DNA from: Succinivibrio dextrinosolvens DSM 3072
GTDB lineage: Bacteria; Pseudomonadota; Gammaproteobacteria; Enterobacterales; Succinivibrionaceae
NCBI RefSeq assembly: GCF_900167015.1
Contig: NZ_FUXX01000007.1
Location: 16,174-80,173 of the forward strand
Length of the DNA: 64,000 nucleotides
Reading direction: 5' to 3'
In this document: in pieces, positions 1 through 8,029 of the stretch
How the letters are laid out: every line of letters begins with the position of its first letter
Numbering within the stretch: position 1 is the first letter of the stretch
Made by a program: the position numbers and the translations under genes
Notes under the pieces: model-generated
Told to the model about the DNA's origin: nothing
The model's input: only the letters and a program-made list of their open reading frames with translations
Databases searched by the model: none

Positions 1-1255
1 CTTCATTGAGTTTCTTGGAGAAATTGTTGATACTCTCTTTAAAATCTGTTGAAGCAATAATTGGAATAACGCTTAAATCTCTGAACTTCTTGATGCTGGA
101 TCTGCATTTAATCTTAGGACCAATCATCAGATTAACGACGCTTGAAGATGAAAGAATACTCATAGAATCCAGTCTTGCACACAGCCTGTTTTTAGATAGC
201 AATGAATTGAAAAGCTGCTGAGTTCTGTCATAAGCTCCAGATTCATCCATGATTAGAAGAGCAGGAATCTTATTGTTAAGATCAAAGAGATCTGCCTTGT
301 TATCAAACCAAGGAAGCTTCACAACCTCTCCGATTTTGACACCTCGGAACATAACCTGACTGCCCTCAGCCAGAGGTGAAGAGTCATCAAGCATCAGAAC
401 ATATTTTGAATCAGAATCGATTAGATTGGCGAACTTGGCGGCTCTCTGATTCTTGTAAAGAGTGTATTCTGCGTTATCCTTCAGAGGATTTCCTTTTTTT
501 GAATTAAACTGTTTTACGTCAATTGAACCACTGATAAAGTTATCGATACTAGGAACACTGAACTGCAGACCATTGGCACCAAGATTCATATCAAGACCAG
601 AATCTACCCAGAATACAGACTGATCCGATACCAGTGAAGCAAACTTTTTAAGAATTTTCGCTGTATACACGGTATGTTTCTTATCCATATCGTAATCTGA
701 ATTAACTATGACACCAATCTTAAAACCGTCATAGTTAATAGCAGTACCAGGATTAATTATTCTTTCAGATGCATTCTCAAGTCTGATAATGATTCCCTGT
801 TCATCAAATCCGTATGGTGTTTCATCAAGACAGGTAAACTCTTTGGATAGTTCTTCACTGGAACCTTTATGAAGTGTTATATAGGAACCGGACAGAATAG
901 TATCAAGGCCAGAAATATTTGTTGAATTGATTCTTGGTTTAACAATCCAGAAAACACTGTCTGAATTTAAAAGTTCGGTAAAATCTGGCTTTATTCGAGC
1001 ATATATAACGGTCTTTTTAAAATCTTCACTTAAACTGATATTTTCGACTGTTCCGACTGTTACGGATCTGAATTTTACAAGAGTCTTTCCTGATTCAATT
1101 CCTGAGGCTTCATCGGTATACAACTTTATCAGTTCACCTTTGTTGAAGGTGTTAGACCAGATAAGACTGATAGTAACTATGGTAGCAATAATAGGAACAA
1201 TCCAGTACAGAGAAAATCTTCTTTTTCTTGAAATTGCGTTCTCTTTGTTTTCCAT
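1..1255 (-). CDS. pqiB: PqiB, MCE-domain intermembrane lipid transport protein (partial)
   Basis: The reading frame is open from an ATG at 1253-1255 to the window edge, so about 418 N-terminal residues are visible and the C-terminus lies outside. The protein opens with a short basic cytoplasmic stretch (MENKENAISRKRRFSLYW) and one membrane anchor (WIVPIIATIVTISLIW), as in PqiB. Repeated MCE-type segments follow, with the phrases SVFWIVKPRIN near residue 100 and SVFWVDSGLDMN later. PqiB proteins form periplasmic MCE tubes thought to move lipid between inner and outer membranes together with PqiA. The start lies 2 bases after the pqiA stop codon, so the two genes are very likely cotranscribed and translationally coupled. 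The family assignment rests on the N-terminus, the MCE pattern and the pqiA neighbour. Confidence 0.9.
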   Translation of the reverse strand, partial: MENKENAISRKRRFSLYWIVPIIATIVTISLIWSNTFNKGELIKLYTDEASGIESGKTLVKFRSVTVGTVENISLSEDFKKTVIYARIKPDFTELLNSDSVFWIVKPRINSTNISGLDTILSGSYITLHKGSSEELSKEFTCLDETPYGFDEQGIIIRLENASERIINPGTAINYDGFKIGVIVNSDYDMDKKHTVYTAKILKKFASLVSDQSVFWVDSGLDMNLGANGLQFSVPSIDNFISGSIDVKQFNSKKGNPLKDNAEYTLYKNQRAAKFANLIDSDSKYVLMLDDSSPLAEGSQVMFRGVKIGEVVKLPWFDNKADLFDLNNKIPALLIMDESGAYDRTQQLFNSLLSKNRLCARLDSMSILSSSSVVNLMIGPKIKCRSSIKKFRDLSVIPIIASTDFKESINNFSKKLNE

Positions 1256-1257
1256 AA

Positions 1258-2463
1258 TTAAATAATCTCAGAATCCCAAATTAATCTTTCATCAAATTCA
1301 TCAGCAGAAAATACCGTAATTAAAACAACGGCACAGAAACATATAATAGCAAATCCAGGATAAATACTTAAAAATCCTGTAATTCTCACCACTGAAGACA
1401 TAATAATTACAACATAAACGTCAATTAAAGACCATCTTCCTATAAACATAACAAAGCGGAACAGTCTGCTAACTCTTTTCTTAATTCTTATTTTTGAATA
1501 CCTTGTTACGTACAGAATGAAAGCTATCGAAAATATTTTGAATGCAGGAATAAAGATTGATGCCAGAAGAATAACAAGCGAAACGAAATAGGATTTCATC
1601 TCCCACATGGCAATAACACCTTCAATAATATTAGATCCTGTTGTTGAGCCTAAGAATTCTGTATACATTACAGGGTAAAGGTTTGAAGGCAGATAAAGGA
1701 TAACAGCTGCAAGGAGAAGGGCAAGACACTTTGAAAAACATGAATTCTTTCTGAATTCAACCTTGCTGTGACAGCGTGGACAGATATCTATCTCAGATTC
1801 AGAGTGAAAATAATATCCGCACTCAGTACACTTTTTAACATTCTGTATTATTGCTGTTTTACCAAGTTTCAGTTTTACTTCTTCCTGTTCCTTAACAAGA
1901 TTCCATAACATTGATGGTTTAAACTTAATACAGCACCACAGCAGCAGAACAGAAAAGACAAAGGTTGTATAGAACCCCAGATAGAAATCCACATCAACAA
2001 GACTTGTAAGCTTAATCAGACTTACACATATACCAAGAACAAAGACATCAACCATACACATGCTGTGGCAGAACTGATAAATCTTTGACCATAAAATTCC
2101 AGGCTTGAATTTAAAACCGCAGATTAAAAGAGAGGAAACAAGAACAATAACAGGAGAGAAGAAAGTAAAAAAAAGAAACGAATACAGCAATAATCCCCAC
2201 TTATGTCCAAGAATATAAATAATTGAATATAAAGACATTCCAGAATTTATACCCATTGCAGAAATAGACATAAATGGAACAAAGATACTTATGAAAAGAA
2301 ACTGAATAGCGGAAAAGGAAATGATAGCAATGTTGGTTCTGTCAGCAGGATTTCTTTCGTTTAATCTTCTGCCGCATCTGGGGCAGATATTCTCAAATTT
2401 GCCTTTTCTAGAATCAACATTAACTACTAAATCGCATGAACCGCAGACAACAGTTTTACTCAT
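1258..2463 (-). CDS. pqiA: PqiA, inner-membrane partner of PqiB
   Basis: A 401-residue membrane protein made of two similar halves. Each half begins with a cytoplasmic double CxxC zinc-ribbon-like motif (CGSCDL...CPRCG near residues 8-31; CTECGY...CPRCHS near 212-232) followed by about four hydrophobic segments. This two-fold arrangement is typical of PqiA. PqiA is the inner-membrane component that works with the MCE protein PqiB in envelope lipid transport and membrane-stress resistance. It lies 6 bases downstream of nrdG on the same strand and directly before pqiB, so nrdG-pqiA-pqiB may share a transcript. A third gene, pqiC, would be expected beyond the window edge if present. Confidence 0.92.
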   Translation of the reverse strand: MSKTVVCGSCDLVVNVDSRKGKFENICPRCGRRLNERNPADRTNIAIISFSAIQFLFISIFVPFMSISAMGINSGMSLYSIIYILGHKWGLLLYSFLFFTFFSPVIVLVSSLLICGFKFKPGILWSKIYQFCHSMCMVDVFVLGICVSLIKLTSLVDVDFYLGFYTTFVFSVLLLWCCIKFKPSMLWNLVKEQEEVKLKLGKTAIIQNVKKCTECGYYFHSESEIDICPRCHSKVEFRKNSCFSKCLALLLAAVILYLPSNLYPVMYTEFLGSTTGSNIIEGVIAMWEMKSYFVSLVILLASIFIPAFKIFSIAFILYVTRYSKIRIKKRVSRLFRFVMFIGRWSLIDVYVVIIMSSVVRITGFLSIYPGFAIICFCAVVLITVFSADEFDERLIWDSEII

Positions 2464-2469
2464 AGAAAA

Positions 2470-3000
2470 CTAAACAAATCCTTCCATTAAAACAACTTTA
2501 TTCTGCTTTAATGATTCCTGAACGTTGATAATTCTCTGATTGGTTGAACCTCTGAAATCAATATCCATAGATTTCTGAGCCAAAATAAATGGACCATCAA
2601 CTAAAACATCCAGCTGTTCTAAAAGTTTTCTGTAAATTGGATCAACAACCAGTTTCTCATATACAAAGCCAGAATAAGACCACAGAGAATAGCCCTTGGC
2701 TCTTAGGATTTTAGCGAGAATACTGAGAGTACCAGCCTGTATAAATGGTTCTCCACCTGAAAAGGTAACACCTTTTATCAATGGATTATTAATAAACTCG
2801 TCATATAAGACTCTTAGTTTAACATCCATTCCTCCATCAAGAGGCTGAGCCTGAGGATTATGGCATCCTTTGCAGCGGAAAGGGCAACCTTGAGTAAAAA
2901 TAACATAACGAATACCAGGACCGTCAACGATAGATTCATTAACAGCACCAGCAATTCTTAAAGTTGTTGTATCAAGTATTGATAAATCTGAGTCGGACAT
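2470..3000 (-). CDS. nrdG: Anaerobic ribonucleotide reductase activating protein (radical SAM)
   Basis: The protein carries GCPFRCKGCHNPQ near residue 40, the CX3CX2C cluster-binding motif of NrdG, and later a TFSGGEP segment typical of radical-SAM activases. NrdG uses S-adenosylmethionine and a 4Fe-4S cluster to put the glycyl radical on the class III ribonucleotide reductase. I start it at the ATG at 2998-3000 (MSDSDLS). The longer frame begins at 3036, but that ATG lies inside the stem of the terminator at 3020-3062, so it is unlikely to be used. Neither start has a strong ribosome binding site. The gene lies just downstream of the reductase and its glycyl-radical peptide, as expected for an activase. 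Confidence 0.93.
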   Translation of the reverse strand: MSDSDLSILDTTTLRIAGAVNESIVDGPGIRYVIFTQGCPFRCKGCHNPQAQPLDGGMDVKLRVLYDEFINNPLIKGVTFSGGEPFIQAGTLSILAKILRAKGYSLWSYSGFVYEKLVVDPIYRKLLEQLDVLVDGPFILAQKSMDIDFRGSTNQRIINVQESLKQNKVVLMEGFV

Positions 3001-3019
3001 TTTACATGTATTCTTAATG

Positions 3020-3062
3020 AAAAAACGCCTTATCATCCAATCTCATGATTAGACTTAAGGCG
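3020..3062 (-). terminator. Rho-independent terminator after the glycyl-radical peptide gene
   Basis: On the minus strand a CGCCTTA arm (3056-3062) pairs with TAAGGCG (3026-3032). An inner TCTAATC/GATTGGA stem extends the hairpin, and six T residues follow (3020-3025). It sits between the small radical-peptide gene and nrdG. It may therefore attenuate transcription into nrdG, setting a high ratio of reductase to activase. Confidence 0.85.
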
Positions 3063-3085
3063 TACAAGAACTAAAAGATAAATAG

Positions 3086-3244
3086 TTAAACGTGCATGTG
3101 TTTTACACGATCTCTTTCTTCAGCCTTTTTGCCATCATTGAAGCGATCTAGTGTTCCAACCAAATAGCCGGTTACGCGTCTAATTCTCTCGAATTTAACA
3201 CCTTCACCAACAATACCATTACGAGCATGTAGTCTAGTTTGCAT
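3086..3244 (-). CDS. Stand-alone glycyl-radical C-terminal peptide of class III ribonucleotide reductase (52 aa)
   Basis: A 52-residue open frame begins MQTRLHARNG, contains FERIRRVTGYLVGTLDRF and ends AEERDRVKHMHV. The RRVTGYLVG segment matches the glycyl-radical loop that closes the C-terminus of NrdD enzymes (E. coli has RRVCGYLG), with Gly26 as the predicted radical site. The upstream 754-residue NrdD stops after its zinc ribbon and lacks this segment, so the enzyme appears split. The frame is the same as nrdD but is separated by 22 codons that include three stops (TAA, TAA, TGA). The small gene has its own good Shine-Dalgarno sequence (GAGAGGA, 8-9 bases before the ATG) and is followed by a terminator. 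It presumably docks onto NrdD and is activated by NrdG. The identification by motif is strong; independent assembly of the peptide with NrdD is inference. Confidence 0.88.
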   Translation of the reverse strand: MQTRLHARNGIVGEGVKFERIRRVTGYLVGTLDRFNDGKKAEERDRVKHMHV

Positions 3245-3307
3245 TGTTCACGTCCTCTCAAATAATAATAAAATTGCTGTAGATTTTTCAATTGGTTAAT
3301 AAAACTG

Positions 3308-5572
3308 TTAACCAGTGCAGATGCATCCAACACCTAGCTTACGTAATCTTTCGATGCTTACGCCCTCGCCGTCCTTTCGACCGCATCTTGGGCATGTATC
3401 TCCGATAACACCTACGTAATTACATACTGGGCAGCGGTCAACAGGATGGTTAATAGAACCATAATTTACACCGCATTCCTTCATATACAGAATTACGTCT
3501 TCGAAAGCTTTAACGTTCTTGGTTAAATCACCATCCATTTCAACGTAGGAAATAGAACCTGCGTTACATAACTCATGGAATGGACCTTCAGTTTTAATCT
3601 TTTCTGCTGCAGATATTTCGTAGTAAACAGGAACATGGAAGCTGTTAGTATAATAATCTCTATCAGTTACTCCAGGAATGCTTCCATATAGCTTTCTATC
3701 CAATTTTACAAAACGTCCTGACAGACCTTCTGCTGGGGTTGAGAACAATGAGAAATTCAGACCGGATTCAACCATCTTCTTGTCTGTTAACTCTCTCATA
3801 TGTTTAATAATCTTGTAACCTAAATCGTAAGCTTCCTTACTTTCTCCATGATGCTTACCGATAAGAGCAACAAGACACTCAGCTAAACCAATAAATCCTA
3901 CAGAAAGAGAACCGTTTTTAATTACATCCTCAATTGTATCTTCTGGATTTAATTTTTCAGAGTCAATCCAAACACCCTGTCCCATTAAGAAAGGATAGTT
4001 TAGAACCTGCTTTTTAGCAATGATATTGAATCTATCCATCAGCTGATCGAAGACCATATATACCATTTTGTCTAGTGAATCAAAGAATTTGCTGATTGAT
4101 CCATGAGCTTCAATAGCCAGACGAGGTAGATTTACAGTAGTGAATGACAGATTTCCACGACCAGGAATGATTTCCTTAGTCTTATCATAATAGTTTCCGA
4201 AAACACGAGTTCTGCATCCCATTACAGCAAGTTCTGTCTCAGGATGACCTTCCTTGTAATACTGCATGTTGTATGGAGCATCAAGGAAAGAGAAGTTAGG
4301 GAACAGTCTCTTTGCAGATACCTTACATGCTAATTCAAATAAATCGAAGTTAGGATCACCTGGCTTGGTATTGATTCCATCCTTTACCTTAAAAATCTGT
4401 ACAGGGAAGATTGGAGTCTCACCGCCACCTAAACCGGCATCTGTTGCCATCAGAACATTCTTCATCAGCATTCTCTGTTCAGGAGTTGTTCCTGTACCAT
4501 AGTTAATAGATGAGAATGGAACCTGAGCACCAGCTCTAGACTGCATAGAGTTAAGGTTATGAATAAGAGCTTCCATTGCCTGGTAAGTTTCTCTCTCAGT
4601 AAGCTTTAGAGCCTCGCTCATAACATAATCTACATCAGAATCGATATTTGATGATTCATACTTTGAAAGAAGCTCTTTAACCTTACCTCTGATGATTGAA
4701 GAAACTTCATCTGACAGGCAGGTTTTGTGCTTAGCATAAAGCTCTTTGCACAGATCCTTTAATTCCTTTACATCTATATCATCATTTCTTAAGCAAACAC
4801 ATAAAACCTTACATAGATGCTTTGAGTATGAAACTGCAACGTATGGAGCAAGGTCGTACTCAAATAAAGGAATAGACTGACCACCATGCTGATCATTCTG
4901 ATTTGACTGAATAGCAATACAGCATAATGCAGCAGCAGACTGAATTGACTGAGGCTCACGAAGGAAACCATGTCCTGTGCTGAAACCACGCTCGAATAAA
5001 CCTTTCAGACTGATCTGACAGCAGTTGATGGTTAGCATGTAGAAATCTAAATCATGGATATGAATATCGCCACGAGAATGAGCAATTGAATGCTCTGGAC
5101 GTAAAACATATCTGCGAACATAGTCTTTAGCACCTTCAGAACCGAATCTTAACATCAGACCCATAGGAGCGTTTGCATCAATATTTGCATTCTCTCTCTT
5201 AAGATCCATGTCAGCAGTGCTCTTAGAGGTAAGATCTCTATAGATCTTTGTCAGGTCATTGTTATAAGTTCTGACCTTGGTTCTGTTCTGACGATACAGA
5301 ATGAAGTTCTTGGCCTCTGCAGCCATACCTTCTTTAATCAGAACCTTTTCAATAATATCCTGAGTATTTTCTACTGAAGGGGCTTCTAGATTCTGCTTCT
5401 CAATCTCGTTTACAACCTGACGTGTAAACTTCTGTACGAGTTCTTCTTCATAAGCAGATGTAGATTTATCGTCTGGATGAGCTGAAATCAAAGATTTTCT
5501 AATTGCGTTGGATATCTTATCTTCGTTAAAAGAAACCTTTCTACCATCTCTTTTTACAATAAATCTGATCAT
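3308..5572 (-). CDS. nrdD: Anaerobic ribonucleoside-triphosphate reductase, large part lacking the glycyl-radical segment
   Basis: A 754-residue protein that reduces ribonucleoside triphosphates without oxygen. An ATP-cone regulatory domain fills residues 1 to about 95 (FIVKRDGRKVSFNEDKIS). The catalytic barrel follows, with GDIHIHDLDFY, INCCQISLKGLF (substrate-site cysteines) and LGGGETPIFP. Near the end is the zinc ribbon CPVCNYVGVIGDTCPRCGR. A usual NrdD then continues into an RRxxGYL glycyl-radical loop, but this protein stops at GVGCICTG. The loop is supplied by the small gene downstream. The C-terminal Cys-Ile-Cys is unusual and could be a redox tail. The start ATG is at 5570-5572. The gene diverges from earP across 233 bases. 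Confidence 0.95.
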   Translation of the reverse strand: MIRFIVKRDGRKVSFNEDKISNAIRKSLISAHPDDKSTSAYEEELVQKFTRQVVNEIEKQNLEAPSVENTQDIIEKVLIKEGMAAEAKNFILYRQNRTKVRTYNNDLTKIYRDLTSKSTADMDLKRENANIDANAPMGLMLRFGSEGAKDYVRRYVLRPEHSIAHSRGDIHIHDLDFYMLTINCCQISLKGLFERGFSTGHGFLREPQSIQSAAALCCIAIQSNQNDQHGGQSIPLFEYDLAPYVAVSYSKHLCKVLCVCLRNDDIDVKELKDLCKELYAKHKTCLSDEVSSIIRGKVKELLSKYESSNIDSDVDYVMSEALKLTERETYQAMEALIHNLNSMQSRAGAQVPFSSINYGTGTTPEQRMLMKNVLMATDAGLGGGETPIFPVQIFKVKDGINTKPGDPNFDLFELACKVSAKRLFPNFSFLDAPYNMQYYKEGHPETELAVMGCRTRVFGNYYDKTKEIIPGRGNLSFTTVNLPRLAIEAHGSISKFFDSLDKMVYMVFDQLMDRFNIIAKKQVLNYPFLMGQGVWIDSEKLNPEDTIEDVIKNGSLSVGFIGLAECLVALIGKHHGESKEAYDLGYKIIKHMRELTDKKMVESGLNFSLFSTPAEGLSGRFVKLDRKLYGSIPGVTDRDYYTNSFHVPVYYEISAAEKIKTEGPFHELCNAGSISYVEMDGDLTKNVKAFEDVILYMKECGVNYGSINHPVDRCPVCNYVGVIGDTCPRCGRKDGEGVSIERLRKLGVGCICTG

Positions 5573-5728
5573 ACTTAAGTCCGTACTTCTAAAGAATATT
5601 TTTTTTCTTAAAAATTATATATTTAGAATTTAAATATATATAATTCAACAAGTTAGTTATTCAAACATTGTCTATATTATGTACAATCAGCCCCCCTAAT
5701 TCAAGGCAAAAAAATTCTCTCTCGCCTC

Positions 5729-5793
5729 TTGACAAAATTTTGTCTAAAATTAAATTCAGCTATCTTGACAAGAAAAAATGTTCTACAAATTAT
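5729..5793 (+). promoter_or_regulatory. nrdD-earP divergent region: 14-bp palindrome and two putative sigma-70 promoters
   Basis: GACAAAATTTTGTC at 5731-5744 is a perfect palindrome that overlaps a TTGACA box (5729-5734). A second TTGACA lies at 5765-5770 with AATTAT 17 bases downstream (5788-5793), just ahead of the earP start. The palindrome could be an operator for either divergent gene. It does not resemble the NrdR box I know (ACACWATATATWGTGT), so I name no regulator. Confidence 0.45.
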
Positions 5794-5805
5794 TATGTTA
5801 GGTGA

Positions 5806-6855
5806 ATGAAGTTGATTGATGTTTTCTGTGACGTTATCGATAATTTTGGTGATGCTGGAGTTTGTTTGAGACTCTGTAGAGATTTTTCAAAAAAAAATTT
5901 TGAGGTTCGTCTCTTTTGTAATAATGTCAATATATTGAACAAAATCACAAATTCAGAAGATAATTCCAATCGATTTTTAAGCCTTTTATCATGGTCTGAT
6001 AACATAAGTAGTTACACACCTTCAGAAGTAGTAATTCAGGCCTTCTCAGTAAGGCTTCCTGAAGAACTAATAAAAAAAATCAAAACCAAAAAATCCATTG
6101 TCGTAAATCTTGAGTATCTTACAGCTGAACCATTCGCTGAAGATTGCCATAAACTGCCTTCATATTCAGACGGAATAGAAAGTTACTTCTTCTTTCCAGG
6201 TTTTACCAAGAAAACTGGAGGAGTTGTAATAGAGGAGTCTTTCCTGAATAAAATAAAGAAAAAAAAATCTGAAGAATCAAAGAGTATTACTTTATTCAGC
6301 TATGAGAATGAGAAAGTTAAAACAGTAGTTAATTCATTAAGCAAAAAGAATTTAATTCTCAACATATTTGAAGGAAAAGGATTAAATAACTTTAATAACC
6401 TGTTTAAATTAAATCTTAAAACCGGAGATCAGTTTAAGCTTAATGAAATTACAGTCAATGTTCTTCCTATGGTAAGTCAGGACGAATACGACTCTTATTT
6501 GATTGATTCGTACATAAATCTTGTAAGAGGAGAAGATTCAATTGTTAGAGCAATGCTTACCGGAAATCCATTCCTATGGCATATATATCCTCAGGAAGAG
6601 AATGCCCACAAAGTAAAAATAGATGCCCTTTTCGACAGAATGAACGAGGTATGTACAAATAAGGATGATGTTGAGAGACTAAGAAAAATAACTCTCAGCT
6701 ACAACGGTTTCTCTGACTATTTAAACAATATCGATCTTTTGGATTTCTACGACAGCTGGAAAAGACTTTCAGAGGAATGGTCCTCACACCTTATATCTTT
6801 AGGATCTCTAACCGACAATTTAATCGAATTTCTAAAAACTAAGACTGATTTTTAG
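5806..6855 (+). CDS. earP: EarP, EF-P arginine rhamnosyltransferase
   Basis: A 349-residue glycosyltransferase of the GT-B fold. The N-terminus FCDVIDNFGDAGVCLRL matches the EarP signature, including the conserved aspartates needed for transfer. A second family-like stretch is SYINLVRGEDSIVRAMLTG with PFLWHIYPQEENAHKVK around residues 242-275. EarP moves rhamnose from dTDP-rhamnose to an arginine of translation factor EF-P, relieving ribosome stalling at polyproline. The next gene is efp, and its loop carries arginine at position 32, the known acceptor. The start ATG has a short AGGTGA just upstream, and the promoter-like TTGACA at 5765 precedes it. Such an enzyme needs dTDP-rhamnose synthesis elsewhere in the genome. 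Confidence 0.94.
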   Translation: MKLIDVFCDVIDNFGDAGVCLRLCRDFSKKNFEVRLFCNNVNILNKITNSEDNSNRFLSLLSWSDNISSYTPSEVVIQAFSVRLPEELIKKIKTKKSIVVNLEYLTAEPFAEDCHKLPSYSDGIESYFFFPGFTKKTGGVVIEESFLNKIKKKKSEESKSITLFSYENEKVKTVVNSLSKKNLILNIFEGKGLNNFNNLFKLNLKTGDQFKLNEITVNVLPMVSQDEYDSYLIDSYINLVRGEDSIVRAMLTGNPFLWHIYPQEENAHKVKIDALFDRMNEVCTNKDDVERLRKITLSYNGFSDYLNNIDLLDFYDSWKRLSEEWSSHLISLGSLTDNLIEFLKTKTDF

Positions 6856-6951
6856 AAAAAATGAAAAAAGATAAAAACAAAATACAATTTAAAACCAATT
6901 AATAGAGAAAAAAGTTGTCTAAAGATAGTAAACATGCCTTTAAATCTGTTA

Positions 6952-6996
6952 GAATGTCACGTTATATTTTCACTCTTGTATAATAGAGTGACATTC
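6952..6996 (+). promoter_or_regulatory. Inverted repeats around a TATAAT box upstream of efp
   Basis: GAATGTCAC (6952-6960) is repeated exactly as its reverse complement GTGACATTC (6988-6996). Inside it, CACTCT (6971-6976) faces AGAGTG (6985-6990) around TATAAT (6979-6984). The two stems share the GTG at 6988-6990 and so exclude each other. The arrangement fits an operator over an efp promoter or a switching hairpin. No clear -35 box is visible at normal spacing. Confidence 0.4.
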
Positions 6997-7061
6997 AGAA
7001 GATGCTCTGTGTAGTTCACACTAAGTTAGCGTTTAAATTGTTTAAATCAGTTTAATAGAAT

Positions 7062-7129
7062 GGCAGGGACCGCATAAGACATCATGAACAATATTTTTTA
7101 TTGTTAATGGCTGGATTAATGTCCTTGCC
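7062..7129 (+). promoter_or_regulatory. Structured efp leader hairpin
   Basis: GGCAGGGAC (7062-7070) can pair with GTCCTTGCC (7121-7129) with one G-U pair. Within the loop AACAATA (7087-7093) pairs perfectly with TATTGTT (7099-7105). The structure ends 36 bases before the efp start codon, so it would lie in the mRNA leader. Function unknown; autoregulation of EF-P synthesis is one possibility. The rest of 6856-7165 shows no gene. Confidence 0.4.
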
Positions 7130-7165
7130 TATAGATTTAAATTTAATTATTCAAAGGGTTTAATA

Positions 7166-7729
7166 ATGAAATTAGCTCAAGAAATCCGCACTGGCAACGT
7201 AATCATGTTAAATGGCAATCCTATGGTTGTTCAGAAGACTGAGTACAGCAAATCAGGCCGTAACGCTGCAGTTGTAAAAATGAAGTTAAAGAACCTGTTA
7301 TCAAACGGTGGTACCGAAACTGTTTTCCGTGCTGACGACCGTTTAGATGACGTTGTTCTAGAGCGTAAAGAGTGCACCTACTCATACTACGGTGATCCAC
7401 TATACGTATTCATGGATGAAGAATTCAATCAGTACGAGATTGAGAAAGACAACATGGGTGATGTTCTAAACTACCTAGTTGACGGTATGGAAGATATCTG
7501 CCAGGTTACTTTCTACAATGGTAAGGCTATCTCTGTTGAGTTACCTATCACCATCGTTCGTGAAGTTGAGTACACCGAGCCAGCAGTTAAGGGCGATACC
7601 TCAGGTAAGGTTGTTAAGCCAGCTCGTCTAGCTGTAACTGGTTATGAAATCTCAGTTCCAGATTTCGTAAACATCGGCGACAAGATCGAAATCGATACTC
7701 GTACCAACGAGTTCAAGAAGCGTGTTTAA
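7166..7729 (+). CDS. efp: Translation elongation factor P
   Basis: A 187-residue EF-P of normal length with three beta-barrel domains. EF-P binds between the ribosomal P and E sites and speeds peptide bonds at polyproline. The tip loop reads [14 protein letters not shown], and its Arg32 is the position rhamnosylated by EarP in Pseudomonas and Shewanella; lysine-type EF-Ps have Lys there. The C-terminal [19 protein letters not shown] is typical. The start ATG follows AAAGGG. The coding sequence uses more CGT and GGT codons than earP next door, as expected for a highly expressed gene. A strong terminator follows at 7756-7780. Confidence 0.98.
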   Translation: MKLAQEIRTGNVIMLNGNPMVVQKTEYSKSGRNAAVVKMKLKNLLSNGGTETVFRADDRLDDVVLERKECTYSYYGDPLYVFMDEEFNQYEIEKDNMGDVLNYLVDGMEDICQVTFYNGKAISVELPITIVREVEYTEPAVKGDTSGKVVKPARLAVTGYEISVPDFVNIGDKIEIDTRTNEFKKRV

Positions 7730-7755
7730 TTTTAATTTAAACATATCTTCACAAG

Positions 7756-7780
7756 GCCCATCTACACGATGGGCTTTTTT
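7756..7780 (+). terminator. Rho-independent terminator of efp
   Basis: GCCCATC (7756-7762) and GATGGGC (7768-7774) form a perfect 7-bp stem with a 5-base loop, followed by six T residues. Confidence 0.93.
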
Positions 7781-7949
7781 ATTGTCTTTACAAAAATCCC
7801 ATCTTTATTTTTAAATTCACATACACCTTATTCTTATTACAAAATAAATAATTGCTGTATAAATAAATATTCAACGTTTTTTGGTTGTAGAATTAGTTCA
7901 AACCAACCTAATCATGGAGTGTATTTTTGTTTAATTTAACTTCACTGGA

Positions 7950-8029
7950 GATTGTAGGCTAGCCGGGAGGTTTGCGTACAATCGGTAACCTCCCGCCATA
8001 AGGCAATTGCAGTTAACAATTTTCGGGAG
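7950..8029 (+). promoter_or_regulatory. Candidate pseudoknot leader / translational switch before the GNAT gene
   Basis: Two perfect stems interleave: GATTGTA (7950-7956) with TACAATC (7977-7983), and CGGGAGGTT (7964-7972) with AACCTCCCG (7987-7995). The order A-B-A'-B' is that of an H-type pseudoknot. The Shine-Dalgarno region is CGGGAG (8024-8029, 8 bases before the ATG). It is an exact copy of the first six bases of arm B, so both compete for CTCCCG (7990-7995). One state would expose the ribosome binding site and the other would hide it. A palindrome GGCTAGCC (7957-7964), a small GCC-ATAA-GGC hairpin (7995-8004) and an upstream TTGGTT/AACCAA hairpin (7881-7906) add structure. I cannot match it to a known riboswitch class from memory. 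Confidence 0.5.

Noticed and set aside
3242..3310. Recoding (stop-codon readthrough or selenocysteine) joining nrdD to its glycyl-radical segment
   Set aside because: Three in-frame stops (TAA, TAA, TGA) lie between them and the small gene has its own ribosome binding site and ATG, so separate translation is simpler.
5573..5805. NrdR or FNR binding site upstream of nrdD
   Set aside because: No sequence close to ACACWATATATWGTGT or TTGAT-N4-ATCAA was found; the palindrome present is different.
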